Shown here: positions 16,661 through 24,948 of the stretch, one piece after another
Layout: the number at the start of each line of letters is the position of its first letter
Numbering within the stretch: the stretch's first letter is position 1
Source: Acetatifactor muris
GTDB taxonomy: Bacteria; Bacillota; Clostridia; Lachnospirales; Lachnospiraceae
Direction of reading: 5' to 3'
NCBI GenBank assembly: GCA_023663635.1
Contig: JAMPHD010000007.1
Coordinates: 1 to 64,000 of the forward strand
Length of the DNA stretch: 64,000 bases
Position numbers and translations under genes: made by a program
The notes under the pieces: model-generated
What the model was told of the DNA's origin: nothing
Database searches by the model: none
Seen by the model: only the letters and a program-made list of their open reading frames with translations

Positions 16661-18130
16661 TTATTCATAGAGGATGGCAATACTTTCCTTTTGAAAATAT
16701 TTTGCGGTGGCTTGGTTGGTGGGATGTTCGCTGTCTCCGGTAAAATCGCCCACATACAGCATATCGGGCTGATGAACATAGGGAGAGAATCTCACATCCC
16801 GGACGGACGGATCCTGCAGGATCAGCATACGCTGCCGATACTCCTCCTCATAGGCTTTGGCCTCGCCGTTTGCCAGAAGAGTGACGGCCTTTACCGTGGT
16901 GCGGGAGGCAATGGAACCGTCCGCGATCTGCAGGGCTGTCAGACACAGCAGGACAGCGCCAAAGAGCAGGGGACCGAAGGCGGACACGGTTTTGAAACGA
17001 AATTGATTCAGGCGGTCCCTGCGCTCCAACAGGCGGTAGAGAGCGCCTAACAAATAGTAGTACACAAACAGACTCCACAGTATGAAACCATAGTAGACAA
17101 TGGCCACGGATCGGGCCGGCCCGGTGGAGTTCATGGTGTAAAAAGTGGGACAGGACATGGAGCAGAACACGCCATAGGAAAATGCCGTGACCAATGCCGG
17201 GTATCGGAAGGACAGCTTGGTCTCGCGATAGTGGCGCAGGAAAAACGGAGTCAGGCAAAGAGCTCCCGTGAGCCAACCCGCGTCGATCCAATGACAGAGA
17301 TATGATATCCCCTGTAACAGGGATTTACACACAGCCTTCCATGCGGGAATCTTCCACATGCCGCTCTGGCGCATGGCATTTCCCGGAGCCAGAGCGCTGA
17401 CCGCGAAAGCTCCCAACAATACCAGACAGATAATGCCGCATTCTGTCGCCTGAGGTTTTTGTCTGCGCAGGGTCAGCCACAGACAGAGCGTGACCGTCAG
17501 GATCATCAAAGGCAGCAGGGAGGTATAATTGCCCCCGGCCAAAAAGGCGGCCAGCGCCAAGAGAAGAACAGTGCGGTAATTTCTGCGCTTTTGCAGCTGT
17601 GTGAGCAGCAGGCTGAGGAACAGCAGTGAGACGGAGAAGAAACCCGTGTAATACATGGAGCCGTTGTACCAAAAGAAAGTCTCGCCTTGGGAGGGTACGT
17701 TTTCCACACAGAGCAGGATGACAACGGCGGATGTGGCGCACCACAGATAAAGATTGCCTCCCGCATAAGAGGTGATCACGGATTTTAACAAAGCTAAGAT
17801 ACTGCAGGACAAAAGTAGCAGCATGATAGTCGTGACCGCGTGATAGGCTCCGTCGCCCCATATGTTGGGAGGCAGATACATCAGGAACATGGCAGAGTAA
17901 GTACCCTGCCATTGTCTGTATTCCAAAGCCACGCCCTGCGCCGCCCGCTGCAGCACTTTCAGGACATTGCCGCTGTCGGCCCATTCCTGACGGGTGGTGA
18001 TACCATAATAATAGTCATCGCCGTTGGGATGATTGTACCTGCCCAGATACATCACAGGCAAAAGGCTGACGATCATCGCGATGAGAAGGAGCAGGGCTCC
18101 GATCTTTTCCTGTTTCGGACTCATTGGCAT
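16661..18130 (-). CDS. DUF6056-like polytopic membrane protein
   Basis: A 489-residue membrane protein with about eleven spans. The first extracytoplasmic loop holds HPNGDDYYYG, the acidic signature seen in DUF6056 proteins and in the catalytic loop of GT-C enzymes. A soluble C-terminal region of about 70 residues follows the last helix. Likely a surface glycosyltransferase or related protein, with no known substrate. Three in-frame ATGs lie at 18136, 18130 and 18124, and 18130 sits best behind AAGG. It shares its structured leader with the membrane gene at 12520. Confidence 0.75.
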   Translation of the reverse strand: MPMSPKQEKIGALLLLIAMIVSLLPVMYLGRYNHPNGDDYYYGITTRQEWADSGNVLKVLQRAAQGVALEYRQWQGTYSAMFLMYLPPNIWGDGAYHAVTTIMLLLLSCSILALLKSVITSYAGGNLYLWCATSAVVILLCVENVPSQGETFFWYNGSMYYTGFFSVSLLFLSLLLTQLQKRRNYRTVLLLALAAFLAGGNYTSLLPLMILTVTLCLWLTLRRQKPQATECGIICLVLLGAFAVSALAPGNAMRQSGMWKIPAWKAVCKSLLQGISYLCHWIDAGWLTGALCLTPFFLRHYRETKLSFRYPALVTAFSYGVFCSMSCPTFYTMNSTGPARSVAIVYYGFILWSLFVYYYLLGALYRLLERRDRLNQFRFKTVSAFGPLLFGAVLLCLTALQIADGSIASRTTVKAVTLLANGEAKAYEEEYRQRMLILQDPSVRDVRFSPYVHQPDMLYVGDFTGDSEHPTNQATAKYFQKESIAILYE

Positions 18131-18172
18131 TACCATGTCCTTTCCTGCTTTGAATAGGGTCGTTGTTATACC

Positions 18173-18296
18173 ACTCGCAAGCTCGCGCTTTCAACGCTTT
18201 ATCGTCTGCTTCGCAGACTGCTTGCTCGTTAATGCCGCAGGAAAATCAAATGCCCCTTCAGGGGCGCTTGATTTTCCTCTGCGGCTATTATATCAT
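18173..18296 (-). ncRNA. candidate structured leader RNA, copy 2
   Basis: Second copy of the element at 12599-12723. On the minus strand it starts at TGATATAAT (-10 at 18292-18287) and ends about 40 bases before the DUF6056-like gene. Hairpin A has T-A where copy 1 has C-G. Hairpin B is GTCTGC/GCAGAC where copy 1 has GTCCGA/TCGGAC, with two compensated positions. The tail GCAAGC/GCTTGC is unchanged. Confidence 0.6.
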
Positions 18297-18413
18297 CATT
18301 TGTGGCGCTTAGCCATATTTGTTTTGGAGGAATGGTCGGAAATCGTCTTGCGAAGGCAGGAGACACATATATTGTTATGAATACAAAGAGCCTTTGCGGG
18401 GACAGGACAAATT

Positions 18414-19037
18414 ATGTTGAATTATATTTGGGCATTCATGATTCTGGCGGGAGTGATCTACGCAGCATGCACGGGGCGTATGAATGATGTGACCAACGCG
18501 GCGCTTGACAGCGCGGGAGAGGCGATCTCCCTGTGCATCACCATGGCGGGGGTGGTGGCGCTGTGGATGGGATTGATGGAGATTGCCAAACAGGCGGGAC
18601 TGATTCAAAAGATGACGAGGGGGATCAGTCCCTTTTTGGACTTTATGTTCCCGAAGATTCCCAAGAGACATCCGGCGAGAGAGTACATAGCCACCAATCT
18701 CATCGCCAACATCCTAGGGTTGGGATGGGCCTGCACCCCTGCGGGATTAAAGGCCATGGAGGAATTGGCAAAGCTGGAGGCGGAGCGTGGGAATCAGGAG
18801 TATTTGTCGGATAAAAGCATGGGAAAGAAAGAGCGCACGGCATCGAAGGAGATGTGCGATTTTCTTATATTGAATATCTCGTCATTGCAACTGATCCCGG
18901 TCAACATGATCGTATACCGGCAGCAGTATGGCAGTGTAAATCCCACCGCCGTGGTGGCGCCGGCGATCATGGCGACATTTATCAGTACGGCGGTGGCGGT
19001 GGTGTTTTGTAAGGTAAAGAAGAGTGGCAGAAGATGA
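18414..19037 (+). CDS. spmA: spore maturation protein A
   Basis: A 207-residue membrane protein with four to five spans and the nucleoside-recognition (Gate) domain. It matches SpmA throughout, with NYIWAFMI at the start, IATNLIANILGLGWA in the middle and the LILNISSLQLIPVN segment. SpmA works with SpmB in spore core dehydration. Normally spmB follows directly. Here spmB lies 24 kb away on the other strand (43303-43830), and the two genes point at each other. Confidence 0.95.
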   Translation: MLNYIWAFMILAGVIYAACTGRMNDVTNAALDSAGEAISLCITMAGVVALWMGLMEIAKQAGLIQKMTRGISPFLDFMFPKIPKRHPAREYIATNLIANILGLGWACTPAGLKAMEELAKLEAERGNQEYLSDKSMGKKERTASKEMCDFLILNISSLQLIPVNMIVYRQQYGSVNPTAVVAPAIMATFISTAVAVVFCKVKKSGRR

Positions 19038-19087
19038 AGAATATCTTGTTATAATTTAGCTTACACTAAAAGTGAAAAAACTGCATA

Positions 19088-19116
19088 TTGAACGTATTTG
19101 AAAAAAATGATAAAAT
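19088..19116 (+). promoter_or_regulatory. promoter of the toxin-antitoxin remnant
   Basis: TTGAAC, a 17-bp spacer and TAAAAT in AT-rich DNA, 70 bases before the antitoxin-like gene. Confidence 0.65.
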
Positions 19117-19185
19117 AATACATATTTAATTTTATCATAGTTATTATGCCTGTGAAATAAGAATGAAAGGAAGACAGTAATTGGT

Positions 19186-19443
19186 ATGTCTGTATTACAG
19201 AGTAAAGTAATTCAATCTCTTGATGGCTTGTCGGAAGATAATTTACAATTTATATTTGATATGATTCAGCGTTTTATGAAAAATGATAAAGCTCAGGAAA
19301 AAAGTAATGCTAAATCCGCGATAGCTAATAGCAATATTTGTAGAATTGGCAGTTTAGAGGGTCAGGATCTCATTGATGCAGATTATGATATAGATGAATG
19401 TAATGAAGAAATTGCGGAAATGTTTGGAGTAAATAATCTATGA
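19186..19443 (+). CDS. putative antitoxin of a PIN-type toxin
   Basis: An 85-residue protein. The N-terminal half is helical (VIQSLDGLSEDNLQFIFDMI) and the C-terminal tail is acidic (DADYDIDECNEEIAEMFG), as in antitoxins whose tail blocks the toxin active site. Its stop overlaps the start of the PIN gene by four bases. No DNA-binding motif is clear. AT-rich base use sets it apart from the GC-balanced neighbours and suggests transfer. The antitoxin call rests mainly on context. Confidence 0.65.
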   Translation: MSVLQSKVIQSLDGLSEDNLQFIFDMIQRFMKNDKAQEKSNAKSAIANSNICRIGSLEGQDLIDADYDIDECNEEIAEMFGVNNL

Positions 19444-19843
19444 AAGTGCTGATAGATACACATATAGCTATTTGGGCTGTATTGAATGATCCCAGATTAC
19501 CAATGCAGGCAAAAGATATTATTCTTAATAAAGATAATGTAATATTTTACAGCACAGCATCCGTATGGGAAACTACAATAAAACATATGCTGCACCCGGA
19601 TAAGTTTCGCATGAATGGAAAGCTTTTGGAAAAAGGATGTGAAGAAAATGGGTACAATGTGTTGCCTATTTTGAATAAACATGTTTGGCACTGGAAACAA
19701 TAAAAAGATCTGACGATGCACCAAAACATAATGATCCCTTTGACAGAATATTGATTGCACAAGCAAAAGCGGAAAGCCTAATGTTTTTAACGCACGATTC
19801 TTTGATTCCATATTATGACGAATTATTTATTATTTCAGTTTAA
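19440..19843 (+). pseudogene. VapC-like PIN toxin, frameshifted
   Basis: The first 82 codons encode a PIN domain start: LIDTHIAIWAV with the first acidic residue and STASVWETTIK with the second. At about 19684-19687 the frame shifts. The remaining 51 codons in the next frame complete the domain (NDPFDRILIAQA, MFLTHDSLIPYY) with the last two acidic residues. Restoring one T in the TTT at 19684-19686 rejoins the frames as HVLALETIKR, the expected sequence. Hence a one-base loss gave a truncated 87-residue product, unless it is a sequencing error in the T run. Confidence 0.85.
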
Positions 19844-20003
19844 GGGAAGTTGATACATTATGCAGACCTTCCACTTTCCGCAAACACCAAATTTGCTACC
19901 GCTCACACCGGTTTCAGTGAAAATTGCCGTTTTTATGATAGAATAGATCAACCGGCGTGGGCCGGCCGGCTTACAATAATACGGAAACGGTAGGAATCGA
20001 AAT

Positions 20004-20581
20004 ATGAAAAACAGAAGAAACTTAGGTATCGCACTGGCGTGTCCGTTGGCGCTCTCCCTCACTGCCTGCGGCAATACCGATACAAGGCAGAGGAGTGACG
20101 CGGCGCGGAAAGAGCCGAAGAAAGATGAGCCCGCCTTGGACTGGTCCGCCGTGGAGACGGCGCCGGAGGAGGACTTTTACTTTTCCGATGTCTCCATCGG
20201 ACCGGCGGCAAACGCGGTCAAGGGAGTCAAGGTTAAGGAATATCCGGGAGAGGGCGGTGTGGTCAAAGTACCGAACAGTTATCGGGATATGCCTGTCATT
20301 ATGATAGAGAGGGATGCACAAGTCTGACAAGCGTGGTGATGTCCGAGGAGATAACGGATTTTGACTCACGGGTATTTGAGGATACGCTGTGGTTGGCAAA
20401 CAGGCAGCAGGAGGATCCGCTCGTGATCATCAACAACACGGTGGTGGACGGAATGATGTGTACCGGAGATGTGGTCATACCGGACGGGGTTGTCAGGATC
20501 GCGCCGGACGCGTTCAATGGCAGTGAAAATGTAGTCCTGACATGGAAGGGTAAAAGTATGGTCATGACAAGGAGGGATTGA
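20004..20581 (+). pseudogene. leucine-rich-repeat (BspA-type) lipoprotein, frameshifted
   Basis: The first frame (20004-20327) encodes a lipoprotein signal with lipobox LTAC, a charged linker, and a BspA/LRR_5-like segment (VVKVPNSYRDMPVIMIERDA). It ends early at TGA. The continuation is in another frame from about 20312: GCTSLTSVVMSEEI, then VVIPDGVVRIAPDAFNG, which are further LRR_5 repeats. The join looks like a small deletion between GGATGC repeats, removing the middle of one repeat. The intact protein would be a short cell-surface lipoprotein of unknown role. Confidence 0.7.
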
Positions 20582-20613
20582 TCCGGGAGCAATAATTTAT
20601 TTTAAGATGTATG

Positions 20614-20650
20614 AGCCGTTACACATCTTCATTGTGTAGCGGCTTATTAT
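20614..20650 (+). terminator. hairpin terminator after the lipoprotein remnant
   Basis: AGCCGTTACACA and TGTGTAGCGGCT pair with one wobble around a seven-base loop, followed by TATTATGTT. The T run is weak. The rest of 20651-20845 holds no gene that I can support. Confidence 0.6.
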
Positions 20651-20845
20651 GTTAAATAACAATACATAATAAATTGGATTAAATTTCTTATTTTCACCCC
20701 ATCCGGCATGCAACACCCCATCTGCCGCCATCCCAACCGGGCAATCGGTATAAAGAAACAGCAAAAACTGCCGATATATTTAATAACGGAATTTACATGG
20801 CCATTGTTGTATTTTTGTGCAATATTACGGATCAGGGCAAATTGA

Positions 20846-20874
20846 TTGACAAAAAATAAGGCATTATATATAAT
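20846..20874 (+). promoter_or_regulatory. consensus promoter of the glycan cluster
   Basis: A perfect TTGACA, a 17-bp spacer and a perfect TATAAT. It is the only strong promoter before the run of co-directional genes from 20993 to 41123. Transcription should start near 20881, leaving a leader of about 110 bases. Confidence 0.85.
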
Positions 20875-20992
20875 GGACATGGTACTTTCCGACAAAAGTT
20901 CTTTCGTAGAAGATATAGATCCCTAGGAAAATGATGTAGAAATTATGAATGGGAGTAACCTGTCTTTATGGAGTTCAAGGAGGAACCGGGGT

Positions 20993-22483
20993 GTGAATAT
21001 CGACTATATCGTGGTGCAGGCCGGCGGCAAGGGCACGCGGCTGGAATATCTGACGAAGAATAAACCCAAGGCATTGGTGCCTGTGGAAAATCTTCCCATG
21101 CTTTTTCATCTGTTTCGCAAATATCCCGACAAAAAATATGTGATCATAGCGGACTACCACAAAGAGGTGCTCAGAGAGTATCTGGCGAGTTTTGCCGCCG
21201 TTGAATACCGGGTGGTGGACGCGGAGGGAACGGGAACCTGCGCCGGAGTCGGGCAGGCCATACGGCTGTTGCCTGATGGGGCTCCGTTTATGTTGGTGTG
21301 GTCGGATCTGATCCTTCCGCAGGATTTTGTGCTGCCCAAAGAGGAGAAGGACTATATCGGTATCTCACAGACCTTTCCCTGCAGATGGAGTTATCGAAAC
21401 GGCGAATTGACAGAGGAGAGATCCTCTGAGAACGGAGTGGCCGGTTTCTTTTTATTTACCGAAAAGGCGAAACTGCAGGACGTGCCCGCAAGCGGCGAAC
21501 TGGTCCGATGGATGCGGGAAAAGCGGTTCGCTTTTGAGGAAGTGGGATTGGCCGGAACGAGAGAATTCGGCCTGTTGGAAGAGTATAACAAACTGGCGCG
21601 GGAAAAGTGCCGGCCCTTTAACCGAGTGACCTTTGACGGGGATGTGGTGATCAAAGAGGGAATTGATGAGCAGGGACGCAAACTGGCCGTGAGGGAATGT
21701 GCCTGGTACGAGGCGGTCCGGGATAAAAATATTGCCATATTGCCCAAGATTTACGGCACTGATCCGCTCCGGATGGAGAGGATCCGGGGAAAGAGTATCT
21801 ATGAGTGCCAAATGGACGGCGGACAGAAACGGGAGATCCTGCGGAAACTGGTGGAGGCGCTTAAGCAACTGCATGGGGTGGAACGTATTCCCGCCGACTC
21901 GTTCAGCATCAAAGAGGCCTATTACAACAAGACGATGCAGCGTCTCGGTGTCATTAGGGATCTGGTGCCCTTTGCGGACAGGCGGGTGATCACCGTCAAC
22001 GGGAAACAATGTCGAAACGTGTTTTTCCATAAGCGCGAACTGGAAAAGGCATTGGACGGGCTGCGCTGTGAAAGTTTCTGTCTCATTCATGGGGATTGTA
22101 CCTTTTCCAATATGATGCTGCGGGAGGACGGAACGCCGGTGCTGATTGATCCCAGGGGATATTTCGGACACACGGAAATATACGGGGATGCCATGTATGA
22201 TTGGGCCAAGCTCTATTATTCGCTGGTGGGCAATTACGATCGCTTTAATTTAAAGGATTTCCGGTTGGATATCGGGGAAGAGGAAGTGTCACTGCGGATC
22301 GCCTCCAACCAATGGGAGGACATGGAGGAGGATTTCTTCCGGATGACGGAAACGGACAGGGATGAGATCCGACTGCTGCACGCGGTGATCTGGCTGTCAC
22401 TCACCACCTATGCATGGCAGGATTATGATTCGATATGCGGCGCATTTTACAATGGATTGTACTATTTGGAGGATGTGCTATGA
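20993..22483 (+). CDS. sugar-phosphate nucleotidyltransferase fused to an APH-like kinase
   Basis: A 496-residue two-domain enzyme. Residues 1-200 are a nucleotidyltransferase with VVQAGGKGTRLEYLTKNKPK (signature GGKGTR and the Lys motif). Residues 220-496 resemble aminoglycoside/choline-type kinases, with a catalytic loop IHGDCTFSNMM and a metal-binding VLIDPRG. The fusion should phosphorylate a sugar or small alcohol and then activate it as a nucleotide derivative. GTG 20993 follows AAGGAGG by nine bases and is preferred to the ATG at 20945, which precedes that site. First gene of the cluster. Confidence 0.85.
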   Translation: MNIDYIVVQAGGKGTRLEYLTKNKPKALVPVENLPMLFHLFRKYPDKKYVIIADYHKEVLREYLASFAAVEYRVVDAEGTGTCAGVGQAIRLLPDGAPFMLVWSDLILPQDFVLPKEEKDYIGISQTFPCRWSYRNGELTEERSSENGVAGFFLFTEKAKLQDVPASGELVRWMREKRFAFEEVGLAGTREFGLLEEYNKLAREKCRPFNRVTFDGDVVIKEGIDEQGRKLAVRECAWYEAVRDKNIAILPKIYGTDPLRMERIRGKSIYECQMDGGQKREILRKLVEALKQLHGVERIPADSFSIKEAYYNKTMQRLGVIRDLVPFADRRVITVNGKQCRNVFFHKRELEKALDGLRCESFCLIHGDCTFSNMMLREDGTPVLIDPRGYFGHTEIYGDAMYDWAKLYYSLVGNYDRFNLKDFRLDIGEEEVSLRIASNQWEDMEEDFFRMTETDRDEIRLLHAVIWLSLTTYAWQDYDSICGAFYNGLYYLEDVL

Positions 22484-23067
22484 TAAACTATTTTGAACGG
22501 CAGTTAAAGGAGTTTGACCATTCGATCCATTCGTTGGATGAGAAGGTCTTTGAGAGATGGGTGGACGAGGCGGTGGCTACACTGCGGGCGGGACACAAGA
22601 TCATCGTGTCCGGTCTGGGCAAGAATGTACCCATCTGTGACAAATTTGTGGGTTCCATGGTGTCCATGGGACTGGACGCCTGTTTCCTGCACACCAATTC
22701 AGCGGTGCATGGGGATATGGGCGTGATCCGGGACGGCGATATGGTGATACTGCTCACCAAGAGCGGAGAGACGGCGGAGTCTATATATCTGGCGGAGCTG
22801 TTGGAAGAGAGGGACATCAACATGTGGCTGCTGACCTTTGCGAAGAACAGCACATTGTCCGGGAAGATTTCCAACTCTGTGATCCTTGATCTGGCGCACG
22901 AAGGCGACCTTTGGAATGTCATGCCCAATAATTCCACTACCATGAACCTGATCGTGCTGCAGGGACTCGCCATGATGATCGCGGACAGAATGGGTATCAC
23001 ATTGGAGGAATTTAAGAGAAATCACCCCGGCGGACATATAGGGAAAGTACTCGGAGAATTGAGATAA
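22480..23067 (+). CDS. SIS-domain sugar-phosphate isomerase, KpsF/GutQ-like
   Basis: A 195-residue single SIS domain. SGLGKNVPICDKFVGS and LLTKSGETAES are the phosphosugar-binding loops, and the C-terminal HPGGHIGKVLG matches arabinose-5-phosphate isomerases (KdsD/KpsF/GutQ), which also carry CBS domains absent here. It probably interconverts a ketose and aldose phosphate at the start of one sugar pathway. The start overlaps the previous stop (ATGA), and GGAGG lies upstream. A GmhA-like role is the main alternative. Confidence 0.85.
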   Translation: MINYFERQLKEFDHSIHSLDEKVFERWVDEAVATLRAGHKIIVSGLGKNVPICDKFVGSMVSMGLDACFLHTNSAVHGDMGVIRDGDMVILLTKSGETAESIYLAELLEERDINMWLLTFAKNSTLSGKISNSVILDLAHEGDLWNVMPNNSTTMNLIVLQGLAMMIADRMGITLEEFKRNHPGGHIGKVLGELR

Positions 23068-23083
23068 GATGGGAGAAACAGAC

Positions 23084-23863
23084 ATGAAAGCAGTTATTTT
23101 GGCAGGAGGTTTTGGAACAAGAATATCCGAGGAATCGCATTTGAAACCCAAGCCCATGCTTGAGATCGGAGAAATGCCGATTCTGTGGCATATCATGAAG
23201 GGATATTCCCATTACGGGGTCAATGAATTTATCATTTGCGCCGGATATAAACAGCATGTGATCAAAGAATGGTTCGCGGACTATTTCCTTCATACGTCGG
23301 ACATCACGTTTGATTTTACCGAGGGCAACAGAATGGTGGTACACGACCAACGCGCCGAAAAGTGGAAAGTGACGGTTGTGGATACGGGGCTTATGACCAT
23401 GACGGGAGGGCGCATCAAGAGGATTCAGAAATATATAGGTGAGGAGCCTTTTTGTCTCACGTATGGGGACGCGGTCTCGGATGTAAATATCGGGAGACTG
23501 ATCGAGTTCCACCAAAGTCACGGGAAATGCGTGACGCTCACGGCGGTCAGTCTTGCGCAGCAAAAAGGTGTTTTAAATATTGACGGAGGCAATACGGTAA
23601 CTGCCTTCCGTGAGAAAGAGGACTCGGACGGCTCCCAGGTCAACGGCGGCTTTATGGTCTGCAATCCGCAGGTGTTCGACTACATAGAGAATGATGAGAC
23701 CGTGTTTGAGCGGGAACCGATGGTGAGGTTGGCCGAACAGGGAGAACTGAAAGGTTTTCAGCATGATGGTTTCTGGCAGTGCATGGATACCAAACGTGAG
23801 AAGGATAAGTTGGAGAGTCTGTGGGCAGCCGGTTCGGCTCCTTGGAAAGTGTGGGCAGATTAA
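23084..23863 (+). CDS. rfbF: glucose-1-phosphate cytidylyltransferase
   Basis: A 259-residue enzyme making CDP-glucose from CTP and glucose-1-phosphate, the entry to CDP-3,6-dideoxyhexoses. It has the family N-terminus MKAVILAGGFGTRISEESHL, the KPKPMLEIG lysine motif, and the RfbF-specific FCLTYGDAVSDVNI and NGGFMV segments. The ATG at 23084 matches the family start. An in-frame ATG at 23069 lies closer to the previous stop. It is one base overlapped with the dehydratase gene (TAATG). Confidence 0.95.
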   Translation: MKAVILAGGFGTRISEESHLKPKPMLEIGEMPILWHIMKGYSHYGVNEFIICAGYKQHVIKEWFADYFLHTSDITFDFTEGNRMVVHDQRAEKWKVTVVDTGLMTMTGGRIKRIQKYIGEEPFCLTYGDAVSDVNIGRLIEFHQSHGKCVTLTAVSLAQQKGVLNIDGGNTVTAFREKEDSDGSQVNGGFMVCNPQVFDYIENDETVFEREPMVRLAEQGELKGFQHDGFWQCMDTKREKDKLESLWAAGSAPWKVWAD

Positions 23864-24948
23864 TGAAATTTGACATTTCTTTTTACAATGGGAAAAAAGT
23901 CTTTGTTACGGGACATACGGGTTTTAAAGGTTCTTGGCTGTGTAAAATGCTGGCAAATGTCGGGGCGGAAGTGACGGGATATTCTCTGGATCCCCCCACG
24001 GAGCCGTCTCTGTTTGAAATTGCCGGGATCGAACAGGATATCCGCTCGGTGATCGGTGATGTCAGAGACTATACTCTGCTGAAGAAAGCTTTTGATGAAA
24101 CGCAGCCTGAGATCGTGTTGCATCTGGCGGCGCAGCCCATTGTGCGGGAAAGTTATCAGAACCCGGCCTATACATATGAAACGAACGTGATGGGGACGGT
24201 CAATATTTTGGAATGTGTGCGCAACAGCGATTGTGTGAGATCCTTCTTGAATGTAACGACGGACAAGGTGTATCTGAACAGGGAGTGGGAATGGGGATAT
24301 CGGGAAGATGACCAACTGGACGGCTACGATCCCTATTCCAATTCCAAATCCTGCTCGGAGCTTGTGACGCACAGCTATAAGAACAGTTTCTTTGGCGATG
24401 GAAAGACGGCGATTTCTACGGCCCGTGCGGGTAATGTGATCGGAGGAGGCGACTTCGCCGCGGACAGGATCATTCCCGATTGCATCCGGGCCGTGCAGAG
24501 AGGAGAGGATATCCCTGTCAGAAACCCGTATTCCACAAGACCGTATCAGCATGTCCTTGAGCCGCTCTACGCGTACCTTATGATCGCGGCCATGCAGTAT
24601 GAGGACGCAAAGTATGCCGGTTACTATAACGTGGGGCCTGACGATCGTGACTGCTTTCAGACAGGCGCTCTAGTGGATCTCTTTGTAAAACATTGGGGAG
24701 AGGGAGTCAACCGGGTCAACTGCAATGTGGAAGGGCCCCATGAGGCCAACTTCTTAAAGTTGGATTGCTCGAAACTAAAGACGACATTCGACTGGAAACC
24801 CCGATGGGATCTGGACAGAGCTGTCGGGAAGGTCGTGGAATGGAGTAAATGTTGGCTTGCGGGCGGGGACGTGAGAGCCTGTATGGATCGGGAGATAGAA
24901 GAGTTCCTGAATATAAGGGGGAGTGAAGATGGGCAACTGGAGAAGTGA
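23863..24948 (+). CDS. rfbG: CDP-glucose 4,6-dehydratase
   Basis: A 361-residue extended SDR. The NAD motif is TGHTGFKGSWL. The dehydratase active site shows TTDKVY and YSNSKSCSE (Tyr-Lys pair), and the substrate loop holds ARAGNVIGGGD, all typical of RfbG. It converts CDP-glucose to CDP-4-keto-6-deoxyglucose. It lies between rfbF and rfbH as in Salmonella and Yersinia dideoxyhexose clusters. Its last 20 bases overlap the next gene. Confidence 0.95.
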   Translation: MKFDISFYNGKKVFVTGHTGFKGSWLCKMLANVGAEVTGYSLDPPTEPSLFEIAGIEQDIRSVIGDVRDYTLLKKAFDETQPEIVLHLAAQPIVRESYQNPAYTYETNVMGTVNILECVRNSDCVRSFLNVTTDKVYLNREWEWGYREDDQLDGYDPYSNSKSCSELVTHSYKNSFFGDGKTAISTARAGNVIGGGDFAADRIIPDCIRAVQRGEDIPVRNPYSTRPYQHVLEPLYAYLMIAAMQYEDAKYAGYYNVGPDDRDCFQTGALVDLFVKHWGEGVNRVNCNVEGPHEANFLKLDCSKLKTTFDWKPRWDLDRAVGKVVEWSKCWLAGGDVRACMDREIEEFLNIRGSEDGQLEK

